Source: Daedaleopsis sinensis (Eukaryota > Basidiomycota > Agaricomycetes > Polyporales > Polyporaceae). From it: DNA of 64,000 nucleotides. The stretch covers positions 3,596,001 through 3,660,000 of the forward strand of contig CM066303.1 in the NCBI GenBank assembly GCA_033807695.1, written 5' to 3'. The notes beneath the pieces are model-generated. The model searched no databases. It saw only the letters and a list, made by a program, of their open reading frames with translations, and was not told where the DNA came from. The position numbers and the translations under genes are program-made. Shown piece after piece: positions 1-11,081 of this stretch (positions are counted from its first letter, which is position 1; each line of letters opens with the position of its first letter).

Positions 1-1391
1 GCATGCGTCGATTGCGACGGTGACCATGTACATATATCTAACAAATGGTACGAAACTATGTTAGTGCCAGGAGAATAAATATAGGAACGAACAGAAAGAC
101 GCACTTGAGATCGTCGGAGACTGTGTCCCAATTGTCTGGGAGGTTGATCCCCGGGTGTGGACACGCCGGACAGTCGACTGCAAGCTCCCCGGGCTGGGTC
201 CCAAGAACACCGGTCGGGTCGTGCCCTCGGCCGTTGCGCTTCAGTCGCTTGAGGTGCCGCCACTGCGCTACAACGCGTATGAACGCTTTGTAACGGTCTG
301 CGATCTTCTGAGTGCCCGTGTTGTCTGTCATGCATTCTAGAGCTTGATAGTAGTCGCCCATCGTGACCTTGCCCTGGAGACTCTGTAGATGGTAGTGTTC
401 GAGCAGGCCGAACGTGAACGCGGTGTTCGGATCGCAGTTGGTCGCCGGCCATAGGTCGTACCTGAGCAGCTGCTGCACGACGGTCCCAGAGCGCGCGGCG
501 TGATCGCAACCACAGAAGTCGAGCGCGATGAGATGGTGACCGTCGATGTGAATGGCGCAGAAGTCGTCGCGGGATGGGATGGGATTAGAGCAACGGCTCG
601 TGTCATGGTGATGACCTAGTTGGATGCGAAGGCCGAGGGCTTTAAGTGTCGTGACCTCGAATGTACGTCCAGTCCACCTCTGGAGCTCAGTTAGAGATTA
701 TACCAATATATGAGATATAATGTGTCTCACCTTGACCCTGTGGTAAGGATTCGCCTTGTGCGCGGCGACGGCACATCGTTCGCAGAGAAGCGGTCCGGGG
801 GCGCATGTCGTGCACCGAATGGTAGCCTTCATTGGTGTCGCCTGATCTGGGCATGACATGCACCGTTCATGCGTCGCGAGGCCCCGCCCGTCTCGACGGA
901 TCATCTCGTCCAAGTACATATCACGTTCCGGTATGAACAACTTCATCGGCTCATCCTATGAGTAGCAAAGACAGATTAGCACGTACTAGCTTGATCAGGA
1001 TGGGTGCACATACCGAGCTCATGTACCGACGAGCTGCCTCCGGGCCTCCAGCAGTAGCTCCTTCGGGCGCACCATCCGCATCATCCAAGCCCCAGTCGTT
1101 CAGGGCTGGGTCCCAGTCCTCCCCCTCGAGCTGGAAGGCCCCCGATCCGGACGCTGCCGGTGGATTCGCCGAGGTACCGGCAGGTTGAGATGTTGAAGGA
1201 GTGTCAGAGGGGGTGGGGAGTAAAATTTCTGTGCGGTGGATGCGCCGTCTGTCTTCCGAGACATTGTCGACCGTAAAGTCCCGTGTATTGCGTCTCGCAG
1301 CGTGGGCGGCAGCGGCAGTCACCTCGAAGTCTGCAGAGAGGTCGTCGTTTTGGCGAGTTTTGCGAGCTCGCTTTGCTGGGCGCTGAGACAT
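1..1391 (-). CDS. KDZ-family transposase, N-terminal part (runs off the left edge)
   Basis: Predicted DDE-type transposase of the Kyakuja-Dileera-Zisupton (KDZ) superfamily. Model on the minus strand: exons 1391-1014, 955-731, 679-105 and 37-<1, with GT-AG introns of 58, 51 and 67 nt; frame is kept throughout. Residues 1-126 are a low-complexity basic then acidic leader. From residue 133 comes the typical block IPERDMYLDEM, then a CxC2-like cysteine cluster (C158, C161, C174, C177, C184, C187, H192). It is followed by LGLRIQLGH, LDFCGC, TDNTG, RYKAF and CPACPHPG (near residue 371), which I recognise from KDZ proteins. The catalytic acidic residues lie further downstream, outside the window, so activity cannot be judged. 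It is head-to-head with the TET/JBP gene, 272 bp away. The start is the only ATG with the long leader in frame. Family assignment is strong; exact exon edges are by eye. Confidence 0.9.
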
Positions 1392-1663
1392 ATTGGCGGG
1401 GTAGATAGAGGGCGAGTGATTCTGGGAGGATGAAGGGTGAGCGAGTGTGCGAGCCGGGAGGGTGCTAGTAACGGGTGTGTGAGAGGCAGGAAAACGCGAG
1501 GCGCTGCGGTCACGGGCACCAGCGCTGTGTGACAGGTCGCGTTTAGTGACATCACGCGTCAGTCACGTATATAAATCACGCCCAAACCGTATTCTTCTGG
1601 CCACCTCCGCTTGTTTTCTTCTCTCTTCGTCTCTCTACTCAACACAGTTCCCGCCTGCTATCA
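1392..1663. promoter_or_regulatory. Shared divergent promoter between KDZ and TET/JBP genes
   Basis: This 272-bp gap separates two start codons that face away from each other. A TATA-like TATATAAA lies at 1568-1575, about 95 bp before the TET/JBP ATG, and a pyrimidine-rich stretch follows it at about 1595-1650, as is common before fungal start sites. No comparable TATA box was seen on the KDZ side. Co-regulation of the two genes is inferred from layout only. Confidence 0.6.
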
Positions 1664-3792
1664 ATGCCTGTCCGAGGTACGTAGCCCTATATCGCAGTCC
1701 CGTCGTGTGCCGGCGCCGTATGTGAGATCCGCCCTTGGATCACTGATGGCGCTCGACGCGCGACGCGACGCATAAACGCTCGACATCGACTAACACGCGC
1801 GATATTGCAGGTCTCCTCGCGCCACAAGTCCTCTCCCTCTTCCGTAAGGTAAGCACGTTATCGGCTTCTTGGTGCAGTCATCATCCAACTCCTGTTATCT
1901 CCCAGACCCGCTCGGGTCAGGCCTTTTCCCCATGGACCCGCAACATTGGCACCCCCCTTCACGTCCCCGTCGATTTCTCCCTCGAGAAGGCACTCAAGAC
2001 GGCGCTAGACGCTGCGAAGGCCGCGCACGCCGACACTTCCTTCGCCGACCAATCAGCTCCCCCAACCACTGACGCTGTGTCCGACCATCCACCCGTTCAC
2101 CCCGAAGATCCAGACGAACCAGTTCTAGCGAGCGCGACACTGCCTCCCGACGATGACGGTCCTGTGCATCCCAACAGGATCCAGTCTCTGTTCAACGGCT
2201 TCACGCGTTCCGGGCTGAACCTCGACCTGAAGACCGGCACGGGTGTGGCGCCGCGTAGCCCGCGAACTTCCCTCTCTCCTTTAGCCCCCATTCCGAAAGA
2301 CACCCGCGAGCGCCCCGCCGATAACCCATCCGCGCGTTCGGCTTCCCTGGACGCGGCCGCTACCGCTCGTACGAAGAAACAACGTGCCAATCACCGCTCC
2401 AAAGCCCATCGTCGCGAGCGCCGCAGTGCTCAGCAGCCCAAGGAGGCCCTCCTGTACCCTGATGGGAAGGGCAGGTCACTGAAGGGTGCGGCGTTGCGCC
2501 AGATCCAGTTTGCGGTCACGTTGATCGCTGATGCCAATCTCGATCACGTCCTTGCGCGCGACAATCAGGCGCTCGCGTCCGAGGCGAGCTCGTCGGCTCC
2601 TATCCAGACAGACCTCAGCCTGAGCAGGGACGACCTACCTCTCACCGCGAGTGCCTACGTCGCGCGCCTCTATCAGCAGAGTGCGCAGGACCGAAGGCCT
2701 ATAACCCGTGATGAGGCATGCAGTCTACCGGGGTTTCAGTACGTCAAATGGGACGGGAAGTGAGTGCATTAATCCTCATCCCACGTCGTGATTCTGTGTC
2801 TAACATGTTCACTCCTCTTGCAGAGTCTGCCGCCCGGTGCTGGACGCCGATGACAAGGTAATTACCCTCCTGTGCGGACAACCAAACGACCCCTCATACG
2901 AGGCCGTCAACGAGGAGCTGGGGATGATATTCCGGATCCTCGCGTCCTCGTACCGCTTTGCTCGCGCCCGCAAGCCGAACCGTCGCGGCAACTTCGAGAC
3001 AATCTCATGTGGGATCTCGTATGGAGGTGGACAGAAGGTTAGTCATTTCTATCCTTTGACTACCGCCCTTACTCACAAGTCTGCAGCGCGTTGGTAACTT
3101 CGCACTCTCGCACCACAACCAAGAGTTATGGCGAATCGTGCTCACGCTCAAAGCCATTCGTCGTGTGGCCAACTACGCCGACAGTGAGTCCATACTGTTC
3201 GTCTACCATAGAGATCAGTCGCACATCCCTCTCCTGTCGTTCAGCATCCATGCGCATCTTCTTCCCCAACCTGTCCGCGTACTATCATGGGACGCTCGCC
3301 AGCCTGTGCTTCCGGGACAAGACTCTCAAGCGCAACTTCGATGACAATGGTTTCGCCGCCATATCGATCAATCTCGGCCCGCACGCCGTCGCATACGTAC
3401 ATACAGACCATTTGAACTTGGCGTACGGCCTTTGTGCCATCACCGCGGTCGGCGATTATGACCCTCGGTTTGGGGGCCATCTCATACTCTGGGACCTTGG
3501 CTTGATTATCGAGTTCCCCCCGGGTTCCACCATCCTCATTCCCTCAGCAATCCTACGACACTCCAACACTGCACTTGCTCACCCGGAAGAGCGCCGCTAC
3601 GCCTTCTTGCAGTACTCTGCCGGTGGACTCTTCCGATGGGCAGACTGCGACTTCCAGTCGCAGAAGTCCTTCCTCGCCGCAGGGAACAGCATGAAATACG
3701 CTGGTAGGGAGCACTGGGAGAAGGGTTTGGCCATGTTCAGCCGCTGGGAGGACCTGAAGGAGCGTCTGCGCGAGAAGGCCACGTCCGGATAG
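1664..3792 (+). CDS. Fungal TET/JBP-family 2OG-Fe(II) DNA base dioxygenase
   Basis: Predicted nuclear oxygenase of the fungal TET/JBP class, whose studied members oxidise 5-methylcytosine. Six exons: 1664-1676, 1811-1848, 1906-2759, 2824-3037, 3087-3183 and 3245-3792, giving 587 aa with every junction in frame. Residues 1-300 are a Pro/Ser and basic linker region. The double-stranded beta-helix core follows, with the iron-binding HxD in VHTDHLN (H458, D460), then the GGHLILWDLGL strand and IEFPPGSTILIPSA, the distal iron ligand H511 in LRHSN, and R523 in EERRYAF as the likely 2-oxoglutarate-binding arginine. QYSAGGLFRW is also typical of the family. All expected catalytic positions are present, so nothing argues against activity. 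It is divergent from the KDZ transposase, a pairing known for fungal KDZ elements. The tiny first exons rest on splice signals and frame only; ATG 1664 lies just after a TATA box. Confidence 0.9.
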
Positions 3793-4365
3793 TTATGCGC
3801 GATATGCAGTTGTATTTCTTGTTTGCATTGTACGAGTACGAGTGCTACTCGAATAGGAGAACATTGGATATCGAATAAGTACCTCGTGAGCTATCAAGTG
3901 TGATGGAGACATTCTCTACTGTGTGATCTGGTGGAAGAGAAGCTAGGATACTACAACTACTGGTCGTACTACATGTTGTCTGCGTACGGGTCTGAGCGCT
4001 GACTCACCGAGCTTCGAGTAGTGGATGTGTACTAGTACAAAACTTCTTGACTATGTCCGTACACAACAATCCCAGTGTGTACGTTATGTCATTCCATGAC
4101 CTTTGAGGTCTTTTTCAGGCCACATTGAGTGGAATAGAACCCAAAACAGTCCTTGTTCACTTTAAGACAGTAAGACGCAGTAAGACGGCGTAAGACGCCT
4201 GGGTGCTGAGCGCTGAGACGCCTGCGAGGCCCCGCAAGCGCCTCGCGCGTCCTCCTTTGCCTCGAGCGGTCACCGTGCCCGCTTCTCTCCCAGGTCCACT
4301 CACACCGGCTACTACTCGTCTACTGCTTCTTCACGGCGCTCGTCTTGTCAGGTGAACGGCGCGCT
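3793..4365. other. Intergenic region with short TAAGACG tandem repeat
   Basis: This is the 3' flank of the TET/JBP gene followed by the 5' flank of the next gene. No coding potential was seen. At 4163-4200 there are four imperfect 10-bp repeats beginning TAAGAC. A GC-rich stretch with GCGCTGAG/GAGACGCC words follows at 4198-4260. The last 60 bp are pyrimidine-rich, like a fungal promoter. Confidence 0.5.
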
Positions 4366-5206
4366 ATGTCTTCCATAGCAAGTGTCATAGAAGACGACAA
4401 GGTCCTACGAGGGAAATTGTTGCGGCAAGCCCGCAACGCACGTTACTACCAGCGCAAGAAACATAAGTGAGTGATGATCTGCTGGGTCCTGCGGAACGTT
4501 TGCGCTAACTCATCCACAGACCTGTTTCCCTCAAGACTAGGGTATCCCATCCCAATGGGGACTCCTCTGTCCACTCGGATTTGAGGGGTAACAGCGGCAC
4601 CAACTCGAGGTCATCCCCGCCAGGTAGCTATTAGTGTACTAGACATTCATACTATCACAGCTGACCACTCTCCCCAATTGCTCCGAAAGTACCCACCCCG
4701 GCGTCGTTGGGGTTGATTATGGCCTCAGCACGCACGCACGCACTAGTAATGCGCAGGTTCGTCACATTCTATGACTCATTGACTACTACTAACATAACTC
4801 GTTGCTGGACAGGACTCGAGAACGCCTTCTTGCCGTTGAACCAGTGCCATACTGGGGATACACAGGATGTATCGAAGGTCTGAGTGACAAGTTGAGCGCG
4901 TGGGGGTATTCAGAGGATTGGCCGAGCATCGAGGACCGAATCAATCGTGAGTGGCATGACCTGCATCGCGAGGGAGATCCACTGCAACGCACAAAATGGT
5001 TTGTGGACAAGGAGCATTGGCTACGGGATGGGGATAGGATCTTGGAGCATATCTCACGGCTCTTCCGCGACGAGGACTATTTGAACCAGCTGTCGTACGA
5101 GGGTATAGGCGAGATGTGGGATGAGCTGTCCGGGGTCATATACCGAGTGATGTACTTCATGTCTGCGGTCGAGGCTAGGCTTGCACTGTACAAGCTCACA
5201 ATATGA
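4366..5206 (+). CDS. 221-aa protein of unknown function
   Basis: Four exons (4366-4466, 4520-4623, 4690-4756, 4813-5206) join into 221 codons plus stop. The introns are 53-67 nt with good GT-AG ends and CTGAC/CTAAC branch-like motifs. The N-terminus has a basic helix (RQARNARYYQRKK, about residues 22-34). A Ser-rich linker follows, and the C-terminal half is Trp/Glu-rich and helical (WGYSEDWPSIEDRI, REWHDLH, EMWDELSG). No signal peptide or membrane segment was seen. I do not recognise the family. Basic ARYYxRx starts occur on many uncharacterised agaricomycete proteins, but that is a weak resemblance. It lies between the TET/JBP gene (same strand) and a convergent gene whose stop codon is 98 bp away. 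The consistent splicing argues for a real gene. Confidence 0.65.
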
Positions 5207-5304
5207 GATGGCAACAGGTTGTATGCTCGCGATCTGGGAGAGAGAGAGCAGACAAAAAGCATGATATTCAAACAGCAACATAATTCCGGGCTACATCGCC
5301 TGGT

Positions 5305-6467
5305 TTACTCTGCTACGACCAATTGAGGGATGCCTACCTTCCCAGCCGTGTACTGATACACGAAGTACAGAGCCGCATGGCTGAGAGAGTCGAAGACGAC
5401 CAGCTTCAACCCTGGATTCCACCCAAGGTGGATTAGTGCAGTTACCCTGTTCAATAATACACGTAAGTAACAGTACAGTAACTAAATAATCAGAGCGTTA
5501 CCGGTCCATGTAGATGCCCGGATGGTCACCACGAATGACCACAAAGAACTCCCGGTCAGATTCCGATTCAGCCGAAGGCTCTGGAACAGGACGGTACGTC
5601 CCGGATCCCGAGGCGCGTGGAGGGATCTAAAAACAATAAATACAATCCTCGGGCACCAGTACGATCAGATCGTCAAGATAAGTACCTGAGACTGAGACAT
5701 AGCTCGGGCGGTGCGCCCTTGGGCGGTGGCCGAGCGCGGCTGGGCGGTGTAGGCATCAGCGGGCGCGAGCTCGGAGTTGCGAAGGTGCGGCGTGAAGGCG
5801 GTCCGAGGTGTAATTGTCCCATCGGTGAGAGGAGGGAAGGCATGTAGATATCCGACCGAGAACGCAGACATTGCGGGCGAAGGAGTACGAGAGGGGGGAG
5901 GAGGCGGGCTGTCAAGCTCTGTCTCGTCGTCGCTGCCACTGTCATCCAGCGCCGGGGGCACCAGGCCGGCTGGGATCGAGATGCGAGCGGGGTCAGCAGG
6001 AACCAGGGGGACGTATCCACCTGATTCGCGGTTGCTGGACGCCGCCGACTCCGCCTCTGAAGCGTCGAGGTCGGCCTGAGGGGTCGGTATGGCCTGGCGT
6101 GGACCCGGAGGCCTCCATCGTCCCTCTCTGCCTGGCGGGCCGTCCTCCCAGCCCATGCGTGCTTCAGCAAGAGTGCGGTAACCTTTGTAGCTCGAGCAGC
6201 TGAACCCGCAGACCATGGCGTTGGCAAGGCCCCTGTATGAATTGATCGGGGCGATCAGACTGCAAGATATTGCAGTGATGCGGTAAATTTGACATACCAG
6301 TTATAGAAAAGCCCAAGTTGTCTTCCGCTCCAGACAACATAAATTTTGCGGCCCTCCTTTTTGCCGACGGGTATGATCGTGCCATACGCGTCGTACTTCG
6401 GCATTTCGCCTAGGGAGGCCGCAGTGGCGTCCCAGTCTCGCAGGATCTCGGCCGGAGTAGCAGGCAT
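5305..6467 (-). CDS. Protein with two RNase H1 N-terminal (viroplasmin-like) domains
   Basis: Minus-strand gene, exons 6467-6298, 6232-5686, 5626-5502 and 5446-5305, giving 327 aa in frame. The first domain spans the exon 1/2 junction: IYVVWSGRQLGLFYNW continues into MVCGFSCSSYKGYRTL. This is the RNaseH1_N or caulimovirus viroplasmin fold, which in cellular RNase H1 binds RNA/DNA hybrids or dsRNA. A Pro/Ser/Asp-rich linker follows (about residues 100-240). A second, more diverged copy closes the protein: FFVVIRGDHPGIYMDRV and LGWNPGLKLVVFDSL. There is no RNase H catalytic domain, so any role would be nucleic-acid binding rather than cleavage. Such proteins are cellular and common in Agaricomycetes; this is not a virus. 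It is divergent from the following large gene. Confidence 0.8.
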
Positions 6468-6703
6468 TGTGAGTGGACTGGCTTGAACGTTGAAAGAGAG
6501 CTGAGATGAGAGAGGTTGACGGTGGAAGGGAGGATGCAGGGGAGGAGAGAGATGTGGCCATAATCATGCGATCTACGTCGGTAAATCACGCGTTGCGTCA
6601 CATGTGTCACGCCGCCGGGTTGTCACGAACGCATACATGACGCGTCTTGTACGCGTTCACCCTCAATCCACACTAGAGCCAGTACCTGGGCAACAGATCC
6701 GTT
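6468..6703. promoter_or_regulatory. Divergent promoter region
   Basis: This 236-bp gap lies between the starts of the viroplasmin-domain gene (minus) and the large Pro/Ala-rich gene (plus). It contains a palindrome-rich core near 6570-6650 with TGTCAC/GTGACA-like words. There is no clear TATA box and no ORF. Confidence 0.4.
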
Positions 6704-9700
6704 ATGATTTCTGGTGAGTTCCGACTCTCTTAACGCGCTTGTCTTGGCTTGCACACCAACTCAACTCACATCACCGTCACGCCTACCTCAGCTCCCTCCC
6801 CAAGTCCACTCCGTGCCCTCCATGTCCGCTACCGCTCCCAGCCACGACATAGAATTCATCCAAGTCGAGCCCATAGCCCGCAACGGACCATCTAAAGCCG
6901 CGAAGAAGCGTCGCTCCAGGAAGAAGGGAGAGGACACCTCGGGCACGAAGCCGGGGAATCCCGGACACTTCCATGGCCAGCGGGAAGTGTTCCTCCTCAG
7001 CCAACTCCCTGCCTTCATCGCCCTGCGTCGGCGCGGTACGCTCAGCATCACTAAGAAGAACTTCAAGATCGCGCTCTTCGCCAGCTTCTGGAAGTTGTTC
7101 CCGTGGTACGTCCCGCTCGACAAGGAACCGTCCGACTACATCGAGGACCCACCGGACGAAGATCTCGAAGAGGTCCTCGAGCAGAAGGGAGATATCATTG
7201 AGCTTACTCAGAAGGTATGTGCACATACTATTACACCATTGTCTTACTAACCGTCTTCTCCCAGCGTATTATGTCGCACATGCGATATCTACGCCAGATC
7301 AACCTGAAGAAGACAAGCAATCCGTACGCAGCACACCTCGAACAGCTCGCTGAAGCAGCGAATCCGTCGTCGTCTCCTCGACAGCTGGCTGACTGGCAAA
7401 TGTACATGACCAAGAAGGGCCCTGAAATCGACGCGGAGTTCGCCATGCGCTGGGCCGAAGCCGGCATGCACAGCAAGTATCGCCTCTCCTTCCGGTCCAA
7501 AATCGCGCGCGAGATGCTCAAGAACGAGACTGAAGAGTACCGTGCGGCGCTGGAGGCGGAGGCGGAGGAGCTTCATCTCGCGGACCTCGCAGCCGCGGAA
7601 GAGGAAGCTGAGCGAACGAACGCCACGGCCCCGCCCGACATTCAACAGAGGTATGTAGTCTCTTGTTGTCTGAGTCGCACTCGTCAGAGCTAAGTGAGCT
7701 TAGATGCCGCGACAATATGGCCGAGATCGTGCAGCCTCTGCTTGAGGGACTCAGGAAGCAGACCGGGTTTCACTTGACATTGTTCGCTGGGGTTCCATTG
7801 AAGGACGGACCACGGGAGTTCCAGCTCAAAGTGTGAGTCATTACTACTATCTCTAGTTTTGACAGGCGAGCACTATCTAACATCCATGGACATATTACAG
7901 GATCACCGCTGGAAGAAGTGTCGGTCCGACACCTCTTCCCTGGCATCTCGTCGAGAAGGAACCATTCCGGACGGACGTCATGGCCTCTTTCACTCGGTAC
8001 CTCACGATGACTGCAGGTCAGTCATGCTCCTATCACTTCCTTGCCTACATTTACTAACAGCTCTGTGTTGACTCGATAGAGTACGAAGAGCGTCAAGCCG
8101 CGATCCGGGGCACCAGCACTCCATCCGCTCAAGAGGATGACACGCCGCGTGCCGCCGCACAGTCCGTGGCGCGCAAGGACAGTGGCCGCAGCAACAAAGA
8201 GTCTGCTACGACTCGCAAGTCGAAAAACAAGACTGTCACGTCGTCCAAGAACAAGGGTAAGGCCAAAGCCACTCCCGCCACCCGAAAGTCCAGACACAAG
8301 GGAAAGGCAGTCGCCCGAGACAACGAGGAGACTGACGACGACGAATGGTCGTCAGACTCTTCTGACGACTCTTCCGACAACTCTTCCGATAACTCCCGCC
8401 AACAATCGCCCGAGCGATCATCTGCGCGGTCCAAGCTGTCGACTGCGAGGTCCGAGCCCTCCATCACGCCCTCCACAACGCTGTCGACAGCCCCGAAGGT
8501 CTGGGAAAAGGTCCCGGAAGGCTCTACGATCCCGGCCATCAATGATCTCGGCCTGAGTGTCGCGTCGACTGAGTATCTGAACAGTCTGACGCAGGAAGAG
8601 CGTGATGTCCGCCTGTACTGGATAGGGCGCATGTCATCATTTGCGCGCGGCATGATGCTCACGAAAATCCTTCTCAAGGAGAAGGCCGAGAGGGAGAGGG
8701 AGGGGAGACAGCGTGAAAAGGGACAGGAGTCACAGGCCGGTGGTACGTCGTCCGAGTCTCCAGCCCTCGCTGTCCAAGCGTCACAAACCCCCCCCTCGAC
8801 CACCCCCGCCACGTCCGCTGCCCCTGCTCCGCTCGCTGCCCCGCCACGTCCGCTGCCCCCGCTCCGCTCGCTGCCCCTGCCACGTCCGCTGTGTCCGCCG
8901 CCCCCGCCGCCCCCGCCGCGCCCGCCGCGCCCGCCGCGCCCGCTGCCCCCGCTGCTTCCGCCGCCCCCGCTGCTTCCGCCCCGTCTGCTGCGTCCGCTGC
9001 GTCCGCCACGTCCGCTTCACCCGTGGTGCCTGCCACGTCCGCCACGCCCGCCACGCCCGCCACGCCCGCCACGCCCACCGCGCCCGCCGCGCCCGCCACG
9101 CCCGCCTGCCTCGCTGCGCTCGGTACTCCTGCTGCCCCTGCTGCGCTCGCTCCGCTCGCTGCCCCCGCTCGTACGTGGTGTACTTTTACCGCGCCACCAC
9201 CAGAATGGGGACTTCCTTCGATCATCGTCAACGACGAGGGATGGCCAGCCTGGCTGCGCAAGCCGTTCGATTTTCTCGAGGGCAAGAACTTAGGTGCCAT
9301 GTTCAACCACGCGCTAGAGTGGTGGACTGTGCTTGAACATTCGTACAGGTGGAAAACCTCAGTACGTTGATGTTCCTATAATTAGACGTGAGCACATGCT
9401 GACTTGATGGTGTCTTCAGACCCAGGGCCTATCTTCACAGGACCGACCTGAAGAGATCTTCTTCTGGATCCGTAGCCTTCGGCGCGACCTAGCGAAGGTG
9501 CCAAAAATCGCGGACAAGGTGAAGTATGCGACCTCGTGGTGGAAATGGTGGACAGGCTTACAGCCTCCCTGGCGTGAGCTGGATAGCAACGGTACGCTGG
9601 TGATCGGTGGACAAGGAGATTGGGAGCAGCTGAGGAAGCCGGGCCAGAACGGTCTGCTGATCGTCCTGCTCTCGCTCGGTTGGTGGAAGGGTGTTGTGAC

Positions 9701-9937
9701 GACGCAGACCGAGGCGCAGTGGGTAGCTGCTACAGCAGACGTAGCGTGGGTCATCTCGGCGATGGCTACTCAATTGCCGTCAATGAGCGAGGAGTCTCGG
9801 TGAGTCACCAAGCGCATATGTTAGATTTGTGTCTAATGTGCATATTTAGTAAACGATCAATCGACGACGAGGACAGTGACAACATCACTGTTGGGAAGAC
9901 TGCATCGCGTGCTGCAAAGAAGCCTCGCCGTCGGTAA
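6704..9937 (+). CDS. Large Pro/Ala-rich protein of unknown function, interrupted by a 1-nt frameshift
   Basis: Exons 6822-7214, 7265-7650, 7704-7832, 7901-8016, 8080-9361, 9420-9799 and 9850-9937, possibly with a tiny first exon 6704-6713 (otherwise the start is ATG 6822). The exons from 6822 total 2774 nt, one short of a multiple of three. The reading frame breaks near 8842 inside a Pro/Ala-rich tract; with that base present the protein would be about 924 aa. In order: a basic patch (AAKKRRSRKKGE), a Trp/Phe-rich N-terminal domain (LPAFIALRRRG, FWKLFPWYVPLD), a Ser/Asp-rich basic region (8166-8450), the Ala/Pro/Thr tract, then a conserved-looking C-terminal domain (WPAWLRKPFDFL, WWKWWTGLQPPW, LRKPGQNGLLIVLLSLGWW). 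It ends in a basic KKPRRR tail, suggesting a nuclear protein. I recognise no named domain, although the Trp-rich end resembles uncharacterised agaricomycete proteins. It may be a recent pseudogene, a sequencing error or a true gene. Confidence 0.65.
8780..9170 (+). repeat. Low-complexity GCC/CCG tract coding Ala/Pro/Thr repeats
   Basis: Imperfect repeats of GCCCCxGCx and CGCCACGCC words lie inside the large gene above. In the downstream frame they read as runs of APA and ATP. The word GCTGCCCCTGCCACG occurs once intact (from about 8867) and once lacking a T (about 8836-8849). That difference of one base is the simplest explanation of the frameshift. Confidence 0.75.
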
Positions 9938-10634
9938 GGTACCTCAGCCAGAATGTTCATCGGGTGTATACGACGTTGTCAGGCTCGTCAACTCGTTTGT
10001 CACCATGGTCTTTCCTTCTGTCTTTTCGTCCTATGCTCCCCCCTGCGCCGGCAGTCCCTCTTTCAGCTCTCTTTGCTTCACTACTGTTGCACTGCGCGCA
10101 GGATAGACTACATGTGCTTGATGTATGCTACTATTCCGCTATGCATAATGGACAATCAGTTGCTACGAGCTAGTGTGCGTCAAGCTGCACTCCAATTTGG
10201 TAGTTTAGACGCCTTTGGTGAACCTGGTGCTCATGTGCGACACCTTTAGCAGCCCAGACGCCCACCCGACCTCTACCACTCGCATTCGGCAGGCCAGACG
10301 CCCGCTCTACTCTTTCCTAAGGCTAGCCGCCCAGGGCGCAGGCGTACTGGCCCAATTTAGGCACAGTAGCGCCCGGCCGCTCTGCATCGACCGCATTTGG
10401 CAGGCCAGACGCCCGCTCTACCCTTTTCCAACGGTAGCCGCCCAAAGCCCGGGCGCACGCGTGCGCACTGACCTAATTAGGAAGGCTGCCGCTGTGCCGA
10501 GCGGTCGCCAGAGCCCCCTCCCGGACCCCGCCCCATATAGGCATAAGAGTGTATTACATCAGGAGCACTGCCTGTATTTGTTGTAATAGGTGCTACACAA
10601 TCTACCTGTATATGATACATTATTCCTACCACAG
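9938..10634. repeat. Non-coding GC-rich stretch with a ~111-bp imperfect tandem duplication
   Basis: No gene was seen. A segment starting CGCATTYGGCAGGCCAGACG occurs at 10281 and again at 10392, followed in both by CGCCCGCTCTAC and a diverged but alignable tail. A shorter related piece precedes them near 10250. The block sits between the gene cassette and the copia relic, and could be unrecognised retroelement sequence. Confidence 0.6.
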
Positions 10635-11054
10635 CTAGTGTTCTTCGTCTCCAACGCCGCCGTCAGCTGGTCCTCGAAGAAGCAGCCGTCCTGCACTCAG
10701 TCCAGCACTGAGGCAGAGTACATCGCGATGGCCTCATCCGCCAAGGAGGCCCTCTGGTTCCGCACGTTGTTTGAGGAGCTGGAGGAGATCGCGACGGACT
10801 CGCCCGGGCAAGGCACGCTGCTCCTCGTCAACAACCAGTCGGCCATGGCTGTCGCGAAGAACGCCACTTTCCACGATCGGACGAAGCACATTGCCGTTCG
10901 TCATCATTTCATTCGAGATCAGATCGAGGATGGCAACCTCCGTGCGGAGTACGTCCCCACCGACGACCAGATCGCGGACGTCCTCACCAAGGCCCTGGCC
11001 CGCGAGAAGTTTCACAACTTCTGTGTTGACCTCGGTCTAGTTGATTTGGACTAG
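10635..11054 (+). pseudogene. Ty1/copia RNase H domain relic
   Basis: This 5'-truncated piece of a copia-type polyprotein keeps the C-terminal RNase H domain: SNAAVSWSSKKQP, the TQSSTEAEYIA block with its catalytic Glu, NNQSAMAVAKN, RTKHIAVRHHFIRD and ADVLTKAL. All are hallmark copia motifs. The stop at 11052-11054 is the natural end. No integrase or reverse transcriptase was found upstream, so the element is a fragment. It is followed 27 bp later by its probable 3' LTR. Confidence 0.88.
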
Positions 11055-11081
11055 GTAATCCGCTGATACGCTGAGTGGGCG

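Noticed and set aside
5305..6467. Viroplasmin-like domains as evidence of an integrated virus
   Set aside because: The fold is the ordinary N-terminal domain of cellular RNase H1 and is common in fungal proteins; no viral genes accompany it.
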